From: Pseudoalteromonas sp. GCY
GTDB lineage: Bacteria; Pseudomonadota; Gammaproteobacteria; Enterobacterales; Alteromonadaceae
Length of the DNA stretch: 64,000 nt
NCBI RefSeq assembly: GCF_016695175.1
Contig: NZ_CP068023.1
Coordinates: 3,363,501 to 3,427,500, forward strand
Reading direction: 5' to 3'
Part shown: positions 8,944 to 18,365 of the stretch, piece by piece
Position numbering within the stretch: the first letter of the stretch is position 1
Layout: the number at the start of each line of letters is the position of its first letter
Notes under the pieces: generated by a model
What the model saw: the letters and a program-made list of their open reading frames with translations, nothing else
Database searches by the model: none
Told to the model about the DNA's origin: nothing
Made by a program: the position numbers and the translations under genes

Positions 8944-9657
8944 GTGCAAATCACCAAACAGCCGCAGTGCTATTTACTAACGCCTTCAACCCTAGATTAT
9001 GATGTTTCAGAAGAAATGTTTGACCCTGAATATTGGCAGAAAAATAATGCGATTGTCGGCTCGAAAGAAGGCCGAGCAACGGCGTGGTTCGTGCGCTTTA
9101 ATCAAGGCATCGCGGTACTCAAGCACTATTATCGTGGTGGCTTAATCGGCAAGCTGTTAAGTGATCAGTATATTTTTACCAAACTAGAAAATACTCGCGT
9201 ATATCAAGAGTTTGCTTTGCTAGAGCAACTACAACTACAAGGTTTACCAGTCCCAACACCACTTGGCGCAAGAATATCGCTTCATTTTGGTATTTATCGT
9301 GCAGATATTTTGACCGAAGCAGTGTCTGATGCCACCAGTGTTTGCGAAATTTTGCAAGCAAGAGCGCTTGGTACAAATGAACTAGAAAGTATCGGCCACA
9401 CCATTGCTCAGTTTCATCAAGCCGGCGCCTATCATGATGATTTGAACATCAACAATATTTTGTTTGATGCCAACGGCAAAGTATTTCTAATTGATTTTGA
9501 TAAGGGCAAAATCATGCAGCCAAACTCAAGTTGGCAGCACGCAAACATGGAGCGTTTGCAACGTTCATTTAAAAAAGAGGCCGGCAAATGGCCGACCTTT
9601 TATTTTGATGAAAATCAGTGGCAAGTATTAATGCAAGCCTATCGCAGCGCACGTTAA
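8944..9657 (+). CDS. kdkA: 3-deoxy-D-manno-octulosonic acid kinase KdkA
   Basis: KdkA phosphorylates the first Kdo residue of lipid A-Kdo in bacteria such as Haemophilus and Vibrio. The 237-residue protein has a compact kinase fold: a GGLIGKLL glycine-rich region near residue 65, the catalytic loop HDDLNINN (His164, Asp166) and the metal-binding DFDKG near residue 184. Translation appears to begin with GTG. A weak promoter candidate lies just upstream. It is divergent from the heptosyltransferase gene, and its stop codon overlaps the stop of hldE on the other strand by 2 bp. Confidence 0.88.
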   Translation: MQITKQPQCYLLTPSTLDYDVSEEMFDPEYWQKNNAIVGSKEGRATAWFVRFNQGIAVLKHYYRGGLIGKLLSDQYIFTKLENTRVYQEFALLEQLQLQGLPVPTPLGARISLHFGIYRADILTEAVSDATSVCEILQARALGTNELESIGHTIAQFHQAGAYHDDLNINNILFDANGKVFLIDFDKGKIMQPNSSWQHANMERLQRSFKKEAGKWPTFYFDENQWQVLMQAYRSAR

Positions 9658-11102
9658 CTTTTTTGTAGCTGTGCCTTTTTAATCACATTGGAAGTCGAGC
9701 AGCCATCCAAAAATGCTAACACCTCGACTTTTCCACCTTGATTAAGCACATGCTCTGCACCTGCAATATCTTCTACTTTATAGTCACCACCTTTGACCAA
9801 AATGTCAGGGCTGACCATTTCTATCAGCTTAGCTGGTGTGTCATTTTCTTCAACACTGCCAAACGGAATAACCCAATCCACAGAAGCGAGTGCAGATAAC
9901 ACCATAGCCCGCTCTTTCAATGGATTGATTGGGCGTTCAGGTCCTTTGAGACGCGAGATCGATTCATCATTATTTAACCCAACGACGAGTCTGTCGCCCA
10001 TCGCTTTAGCTTGCGCTAAATAACGTACATGGCCTGCATGGAGAATATCAAAGCAGCCGTTGGTAAACACAATGGTTTCGCCATTTTGCTTGGCAAAAGT
10101 AATGTGCTTAAGCACTTCTTCAAATGGCGTTTGGTAGTGTTCACCCGTTTCTCTAAGATATTGACCCAGCTTGCGACTCAATTCTTCCGGTGACACCGTT
10201 GCAGCGCCTAGTTTACTCACTGCAATGCCAGCGGCAATATTTGCTACTTCCACCGCGTCTTTAGCGGACATTCCTGCGCCTAACATCGTCGTAAGTGTGG
10301 CGATCACGGTATCGCCCGCCCCCGTAACATCGCTGACTTCCTGTACTTGAGCTGGGAAATCAAACTTTTCAGTACTGGTTATCAAAGACATGCCTTGCTC
10401 GGAGCGAGTCAGCAACATAGCCCCGATCCCTGATGTTTTCAGTAGTTCGCGCGCACTAGAGGTGAGTGCTTCTTCGCAGCTTGTATCTCCACCAGCGAGT
10501 TTAAATTCGTTTAAGTTAGGCGTGATAAAATCAGCACCTTGATAGAGGCTCAAGTCACTATTTTTAGGGTCAATAAGTACCGTTTTACCAGCGGCTTTAG
10601 CAACCGCAATCATTTCTGAAATGGCGCACAGAGCTCCCTTGTTGTAGTCGCTAAATAACACAAAGTCATACTTATCAACTACTTGCTTAAGACGCTCAAG
10701 TAGTAGTTGACTGTGAGATAACTGAAAGGGCTCTTCTAAATCGAGTCTGACCACTTGCTGATGACGGCTGATCACACGCATTTTCGCGATAGTCGGCAGC
10801 TCAACAACGTTAACTAAGCTAGATTCAATGTTTTCTTTGGTAAGGATAGCCTCAAGCGTTTTACCATTATCATCTTCGCCGATAAGTCCAAGCAAACCCA
10901 CCTTGCCATCTAGGTGAGCGATGTTTTTGGCAACGTTCGCTGCACCACCAGCCTTATCTTCCAACGCGCTGACTTTAACCACAGGTACAGGAGCCTCTGG
11001 AGAAATACGCCCGGTATCTCCATGCCAGTATCTATCCAACATAACATCACCAACTACCAATACTTTGGCTTGATTTAGCTGTTGGAGTGCTGCTAAATTC
11101 AT
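9654..11102 (-). CDS. hldE: Bifunctional heptose 7-phosphate kinase / heptose 1-phosphate adenylyltransferase HldE
   Basis: HldE carries out two steps of ADP-heptose synthesis. The N-terminal PfkB-type kinase (about 1-320) phosphorylates heptose 7-phosphate at C1 and shows VTGAGDT. The C-terminal nucleotidyltransferase (about 350-482) transfers AMP and shows [14 protein letters not shown] with the HxGH motif. ATG 11102 forms an ATGA overlap with the gmhA stop, giving 482 residues, close to the 477 of E. coli. A longer in-frame reading inside gmhA is less likely. It is coupled to gmhA, which supplies its substrate. Confidence 0.95.
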   Translation of the reverse strand: MNLAALQQLNQAKVLVVGDVMLDRYWHGDTGRISPEAPVPVVKVSALEDKAGGAANVAKNIAHLDGKVGLLGLIGEDDNGKTLEAILTKENIESSLVNVVELPTIAKMRVISRHQQVVRLDLEEPFQLSHSQLLLERLKQVVDKYDFVLFSDYNKGALCAISEMIAVAKAAGKTVLIDPKNSDLSLYQGADFITPNLNEFKLAGGDTSCEEALTSSARELLKTSGIGAMLLTRSEQGMSLITSTEKFDFPAQVQEVSDVTGAGDTVIATLTTMLGAGMSAKDAVEVANIAAGIAVSKLGAATVSPEELSRKLGQYLRETGEHYQTPFEEVLKHITFAKQNGETIVFTNGCFDILHAGHVRYLAQAKAMGDRLVVGLNNDESISRLKGPERPINPLKERAMVLSALASVDWVIPFGSVEENDTPAKLIEMVSPDILVKGGDYKVEDIAGAEHVLNQGGKVEVLAFLDGCSTSNVIKKAQLQKS

Positions 11103-11695
11103 GCCTTTTGCTCCGCCGCAACGAGCATATCGACCGCTTCGCATAACCAGTGACCAATAAACATATGCGCTTCTTGAATACGCGCGGTCTCGTCGTTTGC
11201 GATAATAATCGGTAATTTAGCAATGTCCTTCACTTTGCCACCGGTTCTACCAGTCAGCGCAACAGTAAACGCGCCAATTTCATTTGCGGCTTGAAGTGCC
11301 AAATTGATATTAGGGCTCGTGCCTGATGTGGTTAAACCAATCACCATATCTTCCGGTTTACAAAGTGCCTGAACCTGACGTTCAAATACGGAGTCAAAGT
11401 GATAGTCATTGCTGTGCGCGGTCAAAATTGAGGTGTCGGTAGTTAATGCAATCGAAGCCAAAGGACCACGCTCTAATTTGTAACGCACCACAAATTCTGC
11501 AGCTAGATGCTGCGCATCTGCCGCGCTGCCACCATTACCAAACCAAATGACCTTACCACCGGCTGCTAATGTGCTTTGGCATGCTTCAAGTAGCTCAACA
11601 CATTCTTGGTGATAGTTTGCCATTGTTTCAAAAACATCAACATGGCGCTGTAAGCTTGCTAAGTAGCTTTGTGCTACTTGTTCATTCAATGACAT
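11099..11695 (-). CDS. gmhA: Sedoheptulose 7-phosphate isomerase GmhA
   Basis: GmhA is a SIS-domain isomerase that converts sedoheptulose 7-phosphate to heptose 7-phosphate, the first step of ADP-heptose synthesis. The length is 198 residues. Conserved parts are [18 protein letters not shown] with the catalytic glutamate, LTTSGTSPN for phosphate binding, and the C-terminal [13 protein letters not shown] with the second catalytic residue, a histidine. TAGGAA precedes the start. It lies between a wzi-like gene and hldE on the same strand. The related DnaA-associated SIS protein DiaA is the main alternative, but coupling to hldE favours GmhA. Confidence 0.9.
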   Translation of the reverse strand: MSLNEQVAQSYLASLQRHVDVFETMANYHQECVELLEACQSTLAAGGKVIWFGNGGSAADAQHLAAEFVVRYKLERGPLASIALTTDTSILTAHSNDYHFDSVFERQVQALCKPEDMVIGLTTSGTSPNINLALQAANEIGAFTVALTGRTGGKVKDIAKLPIIIANDETARIQEAHMFIGHWLCEAVDMLVAAEQKA

Positions 11696-11735
11696 ATTTG
11701 TTCCTAAACTATTCTATGCTTGTCCCGCGTGATAC

Positions 11736-13181
11736 CTACCAGTATACATGGACTGATAACCAAGTGTAATTCTCACCGAAGACATCTTTACCCAAGGTTA
11801 ATTTAGTTTCTACTTGCTTGCTATAAGCTTCGCCAATATGTGCCAGCTCAAACTCGTAGCCACGTTCGTACTCTGCGCCAAGCTCACCAAGTTCATTCAA
11901 ATAATTACTTTCATTATCGATAACTGAAAGCTTAGCTCTCCATAATGAACGATAATCTGATTGGTAAGTACCTTCTAAAACGTGAATTTGCGTCGGTGCA
12001 CCATCATCAAACTGGCGATGGTTTGCAGCAAAATGCCCAACGCCAAATCCGTCGATCGTATTGCCATAAGTATCGTAAATTTCGTTTACATACCATAAGC
12101 TTTCCATATCAGTAAACTCATAGCGTAATGAAGTCGTTGAAGTCAATTGAGGGAGAAAAACACCAACATTCACAACCGTATTACCAAACAAATAATTTTT
12201 ATGGTTATCGCTATCCTCGCCACCATATTCTAAATACCATTGTGCTTGAGTGCCGTAATTTGTGGTAAAGCTGGTCGTGATCGTTGCCCACTGATCGCCT
12301 AGTTCATCATCTTGGGTGAGATCACCTATCTTATTATCGTTTCCAACAGGGTCAAAATAAGCCTTAATGAAGTCCTTAAAATCTACTTTTCTGGGCCCGC
12401 CTCCGAATTGCATGACTCTGTTTAGACCGATTTTCCATCCAGCTAATGGCTCTACACTAAAATGACTACCCGCTATTTTAGGCGTTCCATCGTGAAGCGT
12501 GCCTTGAAAACGAATCCCGTCATGGACTTTCTCAAGTTCAGAGTAAAACAGTTCAAAATCGAAGTTCCACCAATTTCTAATAGGCACAACTAAACCCAAA
12601 GAAGCTGATAATGAGGGTCTAGCATTATTGGAATATACTTGAGCCGAATGCTTAAATGGTGAAAACCAATGTTCCTTATATCCTAAATTAAGCTGCAAAT
12701 TACCGTAGGACATACCATAAAAAGTATTGTATGGAACAAGCTTGTTTGCATCTACTCGATACTCAGCACCGATTTGTAAAATGCTTGATTCGCTTCCACG
12801 CCAAACACCACCGAGTCCCAATTCAGCATATTCACCACTGTAATTTCCTCTGTCGTTGGCTATTTGCTTTTCTTCACCGCTATCAACACGTAGTGTTATC
12901 GACCTTTGCGTCAACGCATCATTCTGCAGATAAGGCGCTATCCCCTGACTAATACTCTGCTGTAATGTGGCATCAATATGCCTAAGCTTCATCAAATGCA
13001 TCTTGATTTCACTGATACGGTAAGGCTTTGCCATAGGCATACCAACGGTCAACGCAAACATCTTATCGATTTGATATTCCAACAGCGGATCTTGTCCAAT
13101 GGGTAAATAAGCTGTGGGGCTCGCAAAAGCGAGATTCGAAGCTAATAAACTACAGCAAGCGAGTACTCGAGCTAAATTCAT
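11736..13181 (-). CDS. Wzi-like capsule assembly outer-membrane protein
   Basis: This 481-residue protein has a signal peptide ending near AFA-SPTAYLP. A short helical N-terminal part follows (DPLLEYQIDKMFALTV...YRISEI), typical of the Wzi/capsule-assembly family, then many alternating-pattern strands consistent with an 18-stranded barrel. It ends in an aromatic residue (HVYW), as outer-membrane barrels do. Wzi anchors K30-type capsule to the cell surface in E. coli. Here the gene lies 40 bp upstream of gmhA-hldE, so it is probably co-transcribed with heptose synthesis. No capsule polymerisation genes are in view, so the exact ligand is unknown. Confidence 0.82.
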   Translation of the reverse strand: MNLARVLACCSLLASNLAFASPTAYLPIGQDPLLEYQIDKMFALTVGMPMAKPYRISEIKMHLMKLRHIDATLQQSISQGIAPYLQNDALTQRSITLRVDSGEEKQIANDRGNYSGEYAELGLGGVWRGSESSILQIGAEYRVDANKLVPYNTFYGMSYGNLQLNLGYKEHWFSPFKHSAQVYSNNARPSLSASLGLVVPIRNWWNFDFELFYSELEKVHDGIRFQGTLHDGTPKIAGSHFSVEPLAGWKIGLNRVMQFGGGPRKVDFKDFIKAYFDPVGNDNKIGDLTQDDELGDQWATITTSFTTNYGTQAQWYLEYGGEDSDNHKNYLFGNTVVNVGVFLPQLTSTTSLRYEFTDMESLWYVNEIYDTYGNTIDGFGVGHFAANHRQFDDGAPTQIHVLEGTYQSDYRSLWRAKLSVIDNESNYLNELGELGAEYERGYEFELAHIGEAYSKQVETKLTLGKDVFGENYTWLSVHVYW

Positions 13182-13326
13182 TTTGTTATTCCATTACTTT
13201 TAATGCGCTAAATACTACCAAACCAAAAGCCCATAGGCATCTATTGAACTGTGTAAAATTGTGTTGTTCATTCAATTTCGCCTTGGAACAAGGTAAAATA
13301 CTGATTTTTGAGCTTAAGCGACTCCT

Positions 13327-14595
13327 ATGGCGCGCCGACTATATTCCTTATTGTTGCTAGTATTAGCACCTATTTTATTGAGTTATCTGTATTTTATTCG
13401 AGGTAGGAAAAGCCCTGACTATCGAACTCACTTTACAGAGCGCTTCGGCTTTAGCCTAAACAAGCTGCCACCACATGCTGTTGTGATCCATTGCGCCTCC
13501 GTTGGGGAAGTGCTTGCAGCCACCCCCCTCATAAAATCAGTACTTACAGAACAAGCTGCGGCTCCAATCATTGTCACTTGTAACACCCCGACAGGTAGAG
13601 AAGAGATAACAAAAGCTTTTCACAACAATGTTCAGGTACATGTCTGTTATTTACCCATAGATTTTGCTTTTGCGGTCAGAAAATTCTTCACTACCTTGAA
13701 GCCTAAATTCCTTATTGTGATGGAAACTGAGCTATGGCCTAATCTTTTTCATTACGCCAAACAAAACCAATGTAAAACTTTGGTAGTCAATGCCCGACTC
13801 TCTGAAAAATCATACCAAGGTTATAAAAAGCATGCTTGGTTAACGAAAGGCCTGATCAGCAACATAGACCTACTTGCAGCCCATAATGAAGAAGACGGCA
13901 ATCGCTTCATCAAGCTTGGGCTCGTTCAATCTAAGCTTCACATTACCGGTTCAATCAAGTTTGATATCTCTGTCACTGAAGAAGAAATTGCAAAGGCAAG
14001 ACAATTCCGAATAGGTTACCCCGAGCGGTTAATTTGGCTTGCAGGATCTACGCATCCTAAGGAGCATGAGCAAATCATTGCTGCACATCAGCGAGTATTA
14101 AAGCAAGTAAGTAATGCGTTACTCATTATCGCGCCTCGCCATCCCGAGCAGTTTCAAGCGGTTGCTGACTACCTCAATGAACAAGAGATCGCTTTTACCA
14201 GAAAGAGTAGTAACGGTATAAACGCAGAAGCTTCGGTCTTGTTAGCGGATACTTTAGGGGAATTAAAGTGGCTATTTGGCAGTGCCGATATCGCCTATAT
14301 TGGTGGTAGCTTGATTGAACGCGGCGGTCATAACCCACTAGAAGCGGCGGCTCATGGTGTACCAATTTTAACCGGCCCACATACCTATAATTTTGCGCAT
14401 ATATACCCTCAACTATTAGCGCAACAAGGTGCCATCATCGTCGATAATGCGGACAAGCTTGCCGCTCAAATTGTTACGCTATTTGAAGATAAATCGCTTC
14501 GAACGCAAATCGGTGCTAACGCTCAATCGGTACTAGTTGAAAATACCGGAGCTATTGCTAAAACCATGAAACTAATCAATAAGAGCTTGGAATAA
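13327..14595 (+). CDS. waaA: Kdo transferase WaaA
   Basis: WaaA is a membrane-anchored GT30 transferase that adds Kdo from CMP-Kdo to lipid IVA. The 422-residue protein has an N-terminal membrane anchor (about 5-25), the catalytic HCASVGEVLA segment with Glu61, METELWPN, and the donor-site GGSLIERGGHNPLEAAAHG region. It is divergent from wzi and sits 3 bp before the DUF1415 gene, so these two are likely one transcript. Because KdkA is present, the organism may carry a single phosphorylated Kdo, but sequence alone does not show whether this WaaA is mono- or bifunctional. Confidence 0.95.
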   Translation: MARRLYSLLLLVLAPILLSYLYFIRGRKSPDYRTHFTERFGFSLNKLPPHAVVIHCASVGEVLAATPLIKSVLTEQAAAPIIVTCNTPTGREEITKAFHNNVQVHVCYLPIDFAFAVRKFFTTLKPKFLIVMETELWPNLFHYAKQNQCKTLVVNARLSEKSYQGYKKHAWLTKGLISNIDLLAAHNEEDGNRFIKLGLVQSKLHITGSIKFDISVTEEEIAKARQFRIGYPERLIWLAGSTHPKEHEQIIAAHQRVLKQVSNALLIIAPRHPEQFQAVADYLNEQEIAFTRKSSNGINAEASVLLADTLGELKWLFGSADIAYIGGSLIERGGHNPLEAAAHGVPILTGPHTYNFAHIYPQLLAQQGAIIVDNADKLAAQIVTLFEDKSLRTQIGANAQSVLVENTGAIAKTMKLINKSLE

Positions 14596-14598
14596 TTC

Positions 14599-15141
14599 AT
14601 GAATACAGTCATCTCTACAATGCAAAACTGGGTTAGCCAAGTCATTGTGAAATACAACTTTTGCCCGTTTGCTCGACAGGAAGTTGAAAATAACAGTATC
14701 CATTATTTCGTGTCTCAAGCAATAAGCCACGACGATGCCGTGATGGATATGTTGGAGCAGTGCTCAGAGTTAAACCATGAGTCAGAGCGAGAAACAACAC
14801 TAGTTATATTTGATAAGGGTTTTAGCAATTTTGACGACTTTTTGGATCTCGTCGACCTAGCAAACGCTTTATTAGTAGCGCAAGGGTTTGAAGGCACTTA
14901 TCAAATTGCTACTTTTCACCCAGATTATGTTTTCGCTGATAGTGATGAGCATGACGCAGCAAACTACACTAACCGCGCGCCCTACCCAACGCTCCACTTG
15001 ATCCGCGAAGAAAGTATGGCTCAAGCGTTAGAAGACTATAACGATCCTGAACAGATCCCAGAAAATAATATTCGCCTCGCAAGACGTAAAGGGGAAGCGT
15101 TTTGGCAGCATTTGCTTCAGCAGTGCCACAAGCTTAAATAG
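14599..15141 (+). CDS. DUF1415 family protein
   Basis: This 180-residue cytoplasmic protein matches DUF1415. It opens with NWVSQVIVKYNFCPFA and contains GTYQIATFHPDYVFAD and a NYTNRAPYPTLHLIREES segment. No catalytic role is known to me for this family. Conserved Cys and His residues in CPFA and FHPDY suggest a possible metal or active site, which is inference. It is separated from waaA by 3 bp, and a good terminator follows. Confidence 0.8.
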   Translation: MNTVISTMQNWVSQVIVKYNFCPFARQEVENNSIHYFVSQAISHDDAVMDMLEQCSELNHESERETTLVIFDKGFSNFDDFLDLVDLANALLVAQGFEGTYQIATFHPDYVFADSDEHDAANYTNRAPYPTLHLIREESMAQALEDYNDPEQIPENNIRLARRKGEAFWQHLLQQCHKLK

Positions 15142-15143
15142 TC

Positions 15144-15170
15144 AAAAGGCTGGTTTAGCCAGCCTTTTCT
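15144..15170. terminator. terminator after the waaA/DUF1415 operon
   Basis: AAAAGGCTGG-TTTAG-CCAGCCTTTT forms a strong stem with A and T tracts on the two sides. It can serve both the plus-strand waaA unit and the minus-strand ydbH-ynbE-ydbL unit that ends at 15189. Confidence 0.85.
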
Positions 15171-15188
15171 TGTAATATTTTGGAAGTA

Positions 15189-15509
15189 TTACTTTTTCAC
15201 CCAGCTGCCATTGACTTGAATATAATGGCCTGAATGCGTTTTGTTATACGCTTTTTTAGCAGCTAAGGCTTCCACTTGCTCAAGGGTAATACCGTTCTTT
15301 TTCGCTAATTGCTGGTATTTTTCTTTGCGCTTTTCATTCACTTCATCAACTAGCTGCTGTACACCTTGGCCATTTTTAACCACACCAAGATAGCCCGATG
15401 TAGTTTCGCCAACTAAACCCTGTGATTTAGCATCGTCAATGGAAATTGCGAATGCGGCGAAACTCATACTGAGCCCAATAATTAGGGTAGAGATTGCTTT
15501 TAGCTTCAT
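15189..15509 (-). CDS. ydbL: YdbL family protein (DUF1318)
   Basis: This 106-residue exported protein has a signal peptide (MKLKAISTLIIGLSMSFAAFA). The mature part has the YdbL pattern: a DDAKSQGLVGET start, the VNEKRKEKYQQLAKKNG helix, then AAKKAYNKT and GHYIQVNGSWVKK at the C-terminus. It is the last gene of ydbH-ynbE-ydbL, with a near-perfect AAGGAGGAT ribosome-binding site 9 bp after ynbE. The complex it forms with YdbH and YnbE is implicated in phospholipid delivery to the outer membrane. YdbL's own role is thought to be as an assembly factor. Confidence 0.88.
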   Translation of the reverse strand: MKLKAISTLIIGLSMSFAAFAISIDDAKSQGLVGETTSGYLGVVKNGQGVQQLVDEVNEKRKEKYQQLAKKNGITLEQVEALAAKKAYNKTHSGHYIQVNGSWVKK

Positions 15510-15518
15510 AAATCCTCC

Positions 15519-15698
15519 TTAGAATAGCTCGCTGTCTTCGCTGAATAAATTGTCGAGTTCTTTATCCACCTTCACGCGGATCTCATGATCTACTTTTACA
15601 TTTAAGTTAATCGTAATAGGCTCTTTGGTTTCTACTTGCACCTTATGAGTACAAGCGCTCAATACCAATAAAGCTGATATCACTAGCATCCATTTCAT
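15519..15698 (-). CDS. ynbE: YnbE-like small lipoprotein
   Basis: I translated this short gene by hand. It encodes 59 residues with a lipoprotein signal (MKWMLVISALLVLSAC, cysteine at residue 16), a strand-rich middle (KEPITINLNVKVDHEIRVKV) and an acidic end. It lies between ydbH and ydbL exactly as ynbE does in E. coli, starting 4 bp after the ydbH stop. Outer-membrane YnbE pairs with the C-terminus of the YdbH bridge in enteric bacteria. It is short enough that automatic annotation often misses it. Confidence 0.9.
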   Translation of the reverse strand: MKWMLVISALLVLSACTHKVQVETKEPITINLNVKVDHEIRVKVDKELDNLFSEDSELF

Positions 15699-15701
15699 TC
15701 A

Positions 15702-18254
15702 CTAACGCTCCTCTTTATTTAACGCATTTTCCACTTCGCGCGTAATCTCGTCGCTCAAGCGTAGGGCTCGTAATAAGGTAAACACATTTTCTGAGTGTGT
15801 ATAGTTAAAGTTTACTGGTTGTTGTTGGCGTTTGTTAATTCCTGTAATTTTAACATCTAAGTCCAACCAGCCGTCTTCACTTAAATTTACGCCACTACTC
15901 AATTGCTCAATGGTCAACTCGTCAAGTACACCGATCACCGTTTGTAAGCTAGGTTGCTGCTCTTTTAGCGCATTAATTGATGCATTGTTTTCAACCTTTA
16001 ACAGTCCTTCACCAACACTGTGTATTTGACCAGAGTCAATTCGCACACCCGATGAAGAGAGTTGCACTGGTAATATCCCTGAGATTAGCCCTTTCAGCTC
16101 AACGCCTGCATCATGCCCAGAGGCGGCAATAAGGTCCAAACTCAGTTTATCTAGCGATACCTGAACGACCTGCGGCGTTGAGACCAAACTAACTTCATCA
16201 ATCCCCACGTTACCGGCAAAAACCTGTGCGTTAATATCTTTCAGTTTAGCCACGCCTGCTTCGCTGAGTAGTTGGCCTGTTATTGCTTGAACGATAACAC
16301 CAGCTCTCAACTCTTCAACACTCAGTGTGGTTGGCTTGAGTTGAATATTAGCTGAACTTAATAGACCAAAGACATCAATCGTTGCATTTTGAATAAGCCG
16401 TTCATTAAATAACGCAGAGCCGTTTTGAATGCCCCCATCTAAGGTAAATATGCGCGTGGATAAATCCCCTTCGAGTACTGCATAGAAGTTACCATGGGTA
16501 ATTTTTAAGTTCGGTAAAAGCGCGTCAATATATGGCTGAAGTTGAGTGAGCTGCTGTGTGGGCACATGTAATTGTGCTGGATGTTTTAAGCTTGAATATT
16601 GATGCTCAAGCAACGCCTTTACACCATCAATATTAATCACATGTGACGCCATCAATCCGCGGCTTTGCTGCCCTTTGCTGTCAATGCTCACGTTTTTCAT
16701 ACTGAGATCAGCTAAGTTAACTTCTGCTACCTTAGTATTGCCCGACAAGGTTGAAAAGATTTCTCCGGTCGCGACTGAGCCTTGCCAGTGCAGTGTCTGC
16801 GCAAACTCATTCAGTTTATAACTCTGCTGTTGTATCTGTGCACTGGTTAAGGTGAGGTTGATATCAAAATCATGTGTAGGCTCAAGCACAACTCGCCCGC
16901 TCAATGCACTCTGTTTTGCTGTTACATTCTCAACACTCAGGTTTTGCAGTTTTGAATCAAGCGTTATCGCAAAACTCATTCCTTCAGGTAAGACTCTGTG
17001 TAGTAGATGTCCACTTTTGAGTTTTGGCACATCTAGCTGCGCATGTAAATCAAGCGTCAAAGATGGATTATCAATCACTAAGCCTGATGTCGACAACTGG
17101 GTTGAGAATATGCTCGGCTGAGCCTCAACTGTAATTAGCTCGGTTGGATCACCCAATATTTTGAAGCGGCTATTGAGCTCGAGATTCTCAGCAATAACAT
17201 CTTGCAGTGTAAGCTTTTGAAGGTCACTTGTGATTTCCCCGCTCATATTAACAAAATTTGGCCGCGCACTAAGCGCTCCAGCCAGTGTATGCGCGCCCCA
17301 CTTATCATCGGAAAGTTCAAGGCGAATATCACCATTGACGAAAGGCTCAGTTAAGTCGACTGCCAACTCGTTAACTTCAAGCTGTAACGGTTTATCTTTA
17401 CCTGTCACTTCAAGTAAATCTGTCGCGATTGAATCCGCAGAAATAGTAATTTCACTCGGTATACGAAGCTGCCAAGTGGTCGGTAACAGTTTGCTATATT
17501 CAAAAGTAAGACAATCAAGCGTTGATTTCGCTGAAATCGGCTCGGCAAGTGCTATCTTCCCCTGCTGCGTGGCTAAATCATACCGCCCTGACACAGCGCC
17601 TATATACGCAACGGTACCTTTACACTCAGCCTGTTCAAGCGCCACTAAAGTTTCAAGTTCTAGCTCTGTGTCCATAGCTAGACCATCGAATTCAAGTTGG
17701 CTAGTTCCTGAAAGGGCTTGGATCTGAGGAGGTAACAAAGCGCTGAGGTACTCGCCACTAAGGTCAATATTTGCAGCAATACGCTCTGGCTGCAACGTGA
17801 CTTCTGCAGCGATGTCACCTGCTACTACAAATTGATTCAGCTCGGATTCCGAAATCGACACAACTAGAGGTTTTGGTAATGGCTCGCCAGATATGGAAAG
17901 CTCGGCAATACGCACTTGGGGTCTGGTGATGTCGAGTGGCAATGCAAGGCGCTGTGGCTTAGTTGCATCTGACTTTTTGGGCGGAAGAAGTTGCATGTCC
18001 GCTTTTTCAATATTGACTTGTTGCATGCTTAGTTGCGCATCATAAAGCTGGGCATTAAACGCATCTGTTCGCACACATGCTTTTGTAATATGGATACGAT
18101 TGAAGCCCGACAAGCGCCAGTCAAGACAACTGACCTGAAGTTCATTAACGGGTATAAAATGTTTAATGGCCCAGAGCGACAAAGGAACTCTGGCAAGGTA
18201 AACACCCACTAAAACACTGAGTATCAACACTAAGCTCCAAAGCCATTTTTTCAT
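15702..18254 (-). CDS. ydbH: YdbH, AsmA-like intermembrane lipid-transfer protein
   Basis: YdbH is one of three AsmA-like bridges (with TamB and YhdP) that together move phospholipids to the outer membrane. This 850-residue protein has one N-terminal membrane anchor (about residues 5-22, WLWSLVLILSVLVGVYLA) and a long periplasmic body of repeating strands. The C-terminal region, with LPVQLSSSGVRIDSGQIHS and KEEQQP-like helices, is the YdbH-specific domain. ynbE and ydbL follow in the same operon. Length is near the 879 of E. coli. Confidence 0.88.
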   Translation of the reverse strand: MKKWLWSLVLILSVLVGVYLARVPLSLWAIKHFIPVNELQVSCLDWRLSGFNRIHITKACVRTDAFNAQLYDAQLSMQQVNIEKADMQLLPPKKSDATKPQRLALPLDITRPQVRIAELSISGEPLPKPLVVSISESELNQFVVAGDIAAEVTLQPERIAANIDLSGEYLSALLPPQIQALSGTSQLEFDGLAMDTELELETLVALEQAECKGTVAYIGAVSGRYDLATQQGKIALAEPISAKSTLDCLTFEYSKLLPTTWQLRIPSEITISADSIATDLLEVTGKDKPLQLEVNELAVDLTEPFVNGDIRLELSDDKWGAHTLAGALSARPNFVNMSGEITSDLQKLTLQDVIAENLELNSRFKILGDPTELITVEAQPSIFSTQLSTSGLVIDNPSLTLDLHAQLDVPKLKSGHLLHRVLPEGMSFAITLDSKLQNLSVENVTAKQSALSGRVVLEPTHDFDINLTLTSAQIQQQSYKLNEFAQTLHWQGSVATGEIFSTLSGNTKVAEVNLADLSMKNVSIDSKGQQSRGLMASHVINIDGVKALLEHQYSSLKHPAQLHVPTQQLTQLQPYIDALLPNLKITHGNFYAVLEGDLSTRIFTLDGGIQNGSALFNERLIQNATIDVFGLLSSANIQLKPTTLSVEELRAGVIVQAITGQLLSEAGVAKLKDINAQVFAGNVGIDEVSLVSTPQVVQVSLDKLSLDLIAASGHDAGVELKGLISGILPVQLSSSGVRIDSGQIHSVGEGLLKVENNASINALKEQQPSLQTVIGVLDELTIEQLSSGVNLSEDGWLDLDVKITGINKRQQQPVNFNYTHSENVFTLLRALRLSDEITREVENALNKEER

Positions 18255-18323
18255 TCGTATCCCTAAAATATGATTGGTATTTCCCTCTCAGTGTACCCGA
18301 TAGATAATTATCGAGCCATGAAT

Positions 18324-18350
18324 AAAAAAGGCCACCGAAGTGACCTTTTT
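18324..18350 (-). terminator. terminator after purL
   Basis: On the minus strand, AAAAAGGTCAC-TTCG-GTGGCCTTTTTT forms a stem with a UUCG tetraloop followed by a T run. It ends the purL transcript ahead of ydbH. Confidence 0.88.
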
Positions 18351-18365
18351 CAAATATATGTCGCG

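Noticed and set aside
16852-17727. Plus-strand frames of 89 and 165 residues inside ydbH
   Set aside because: They are antisense shadows of the ydbH coding region with no start signals or family features.
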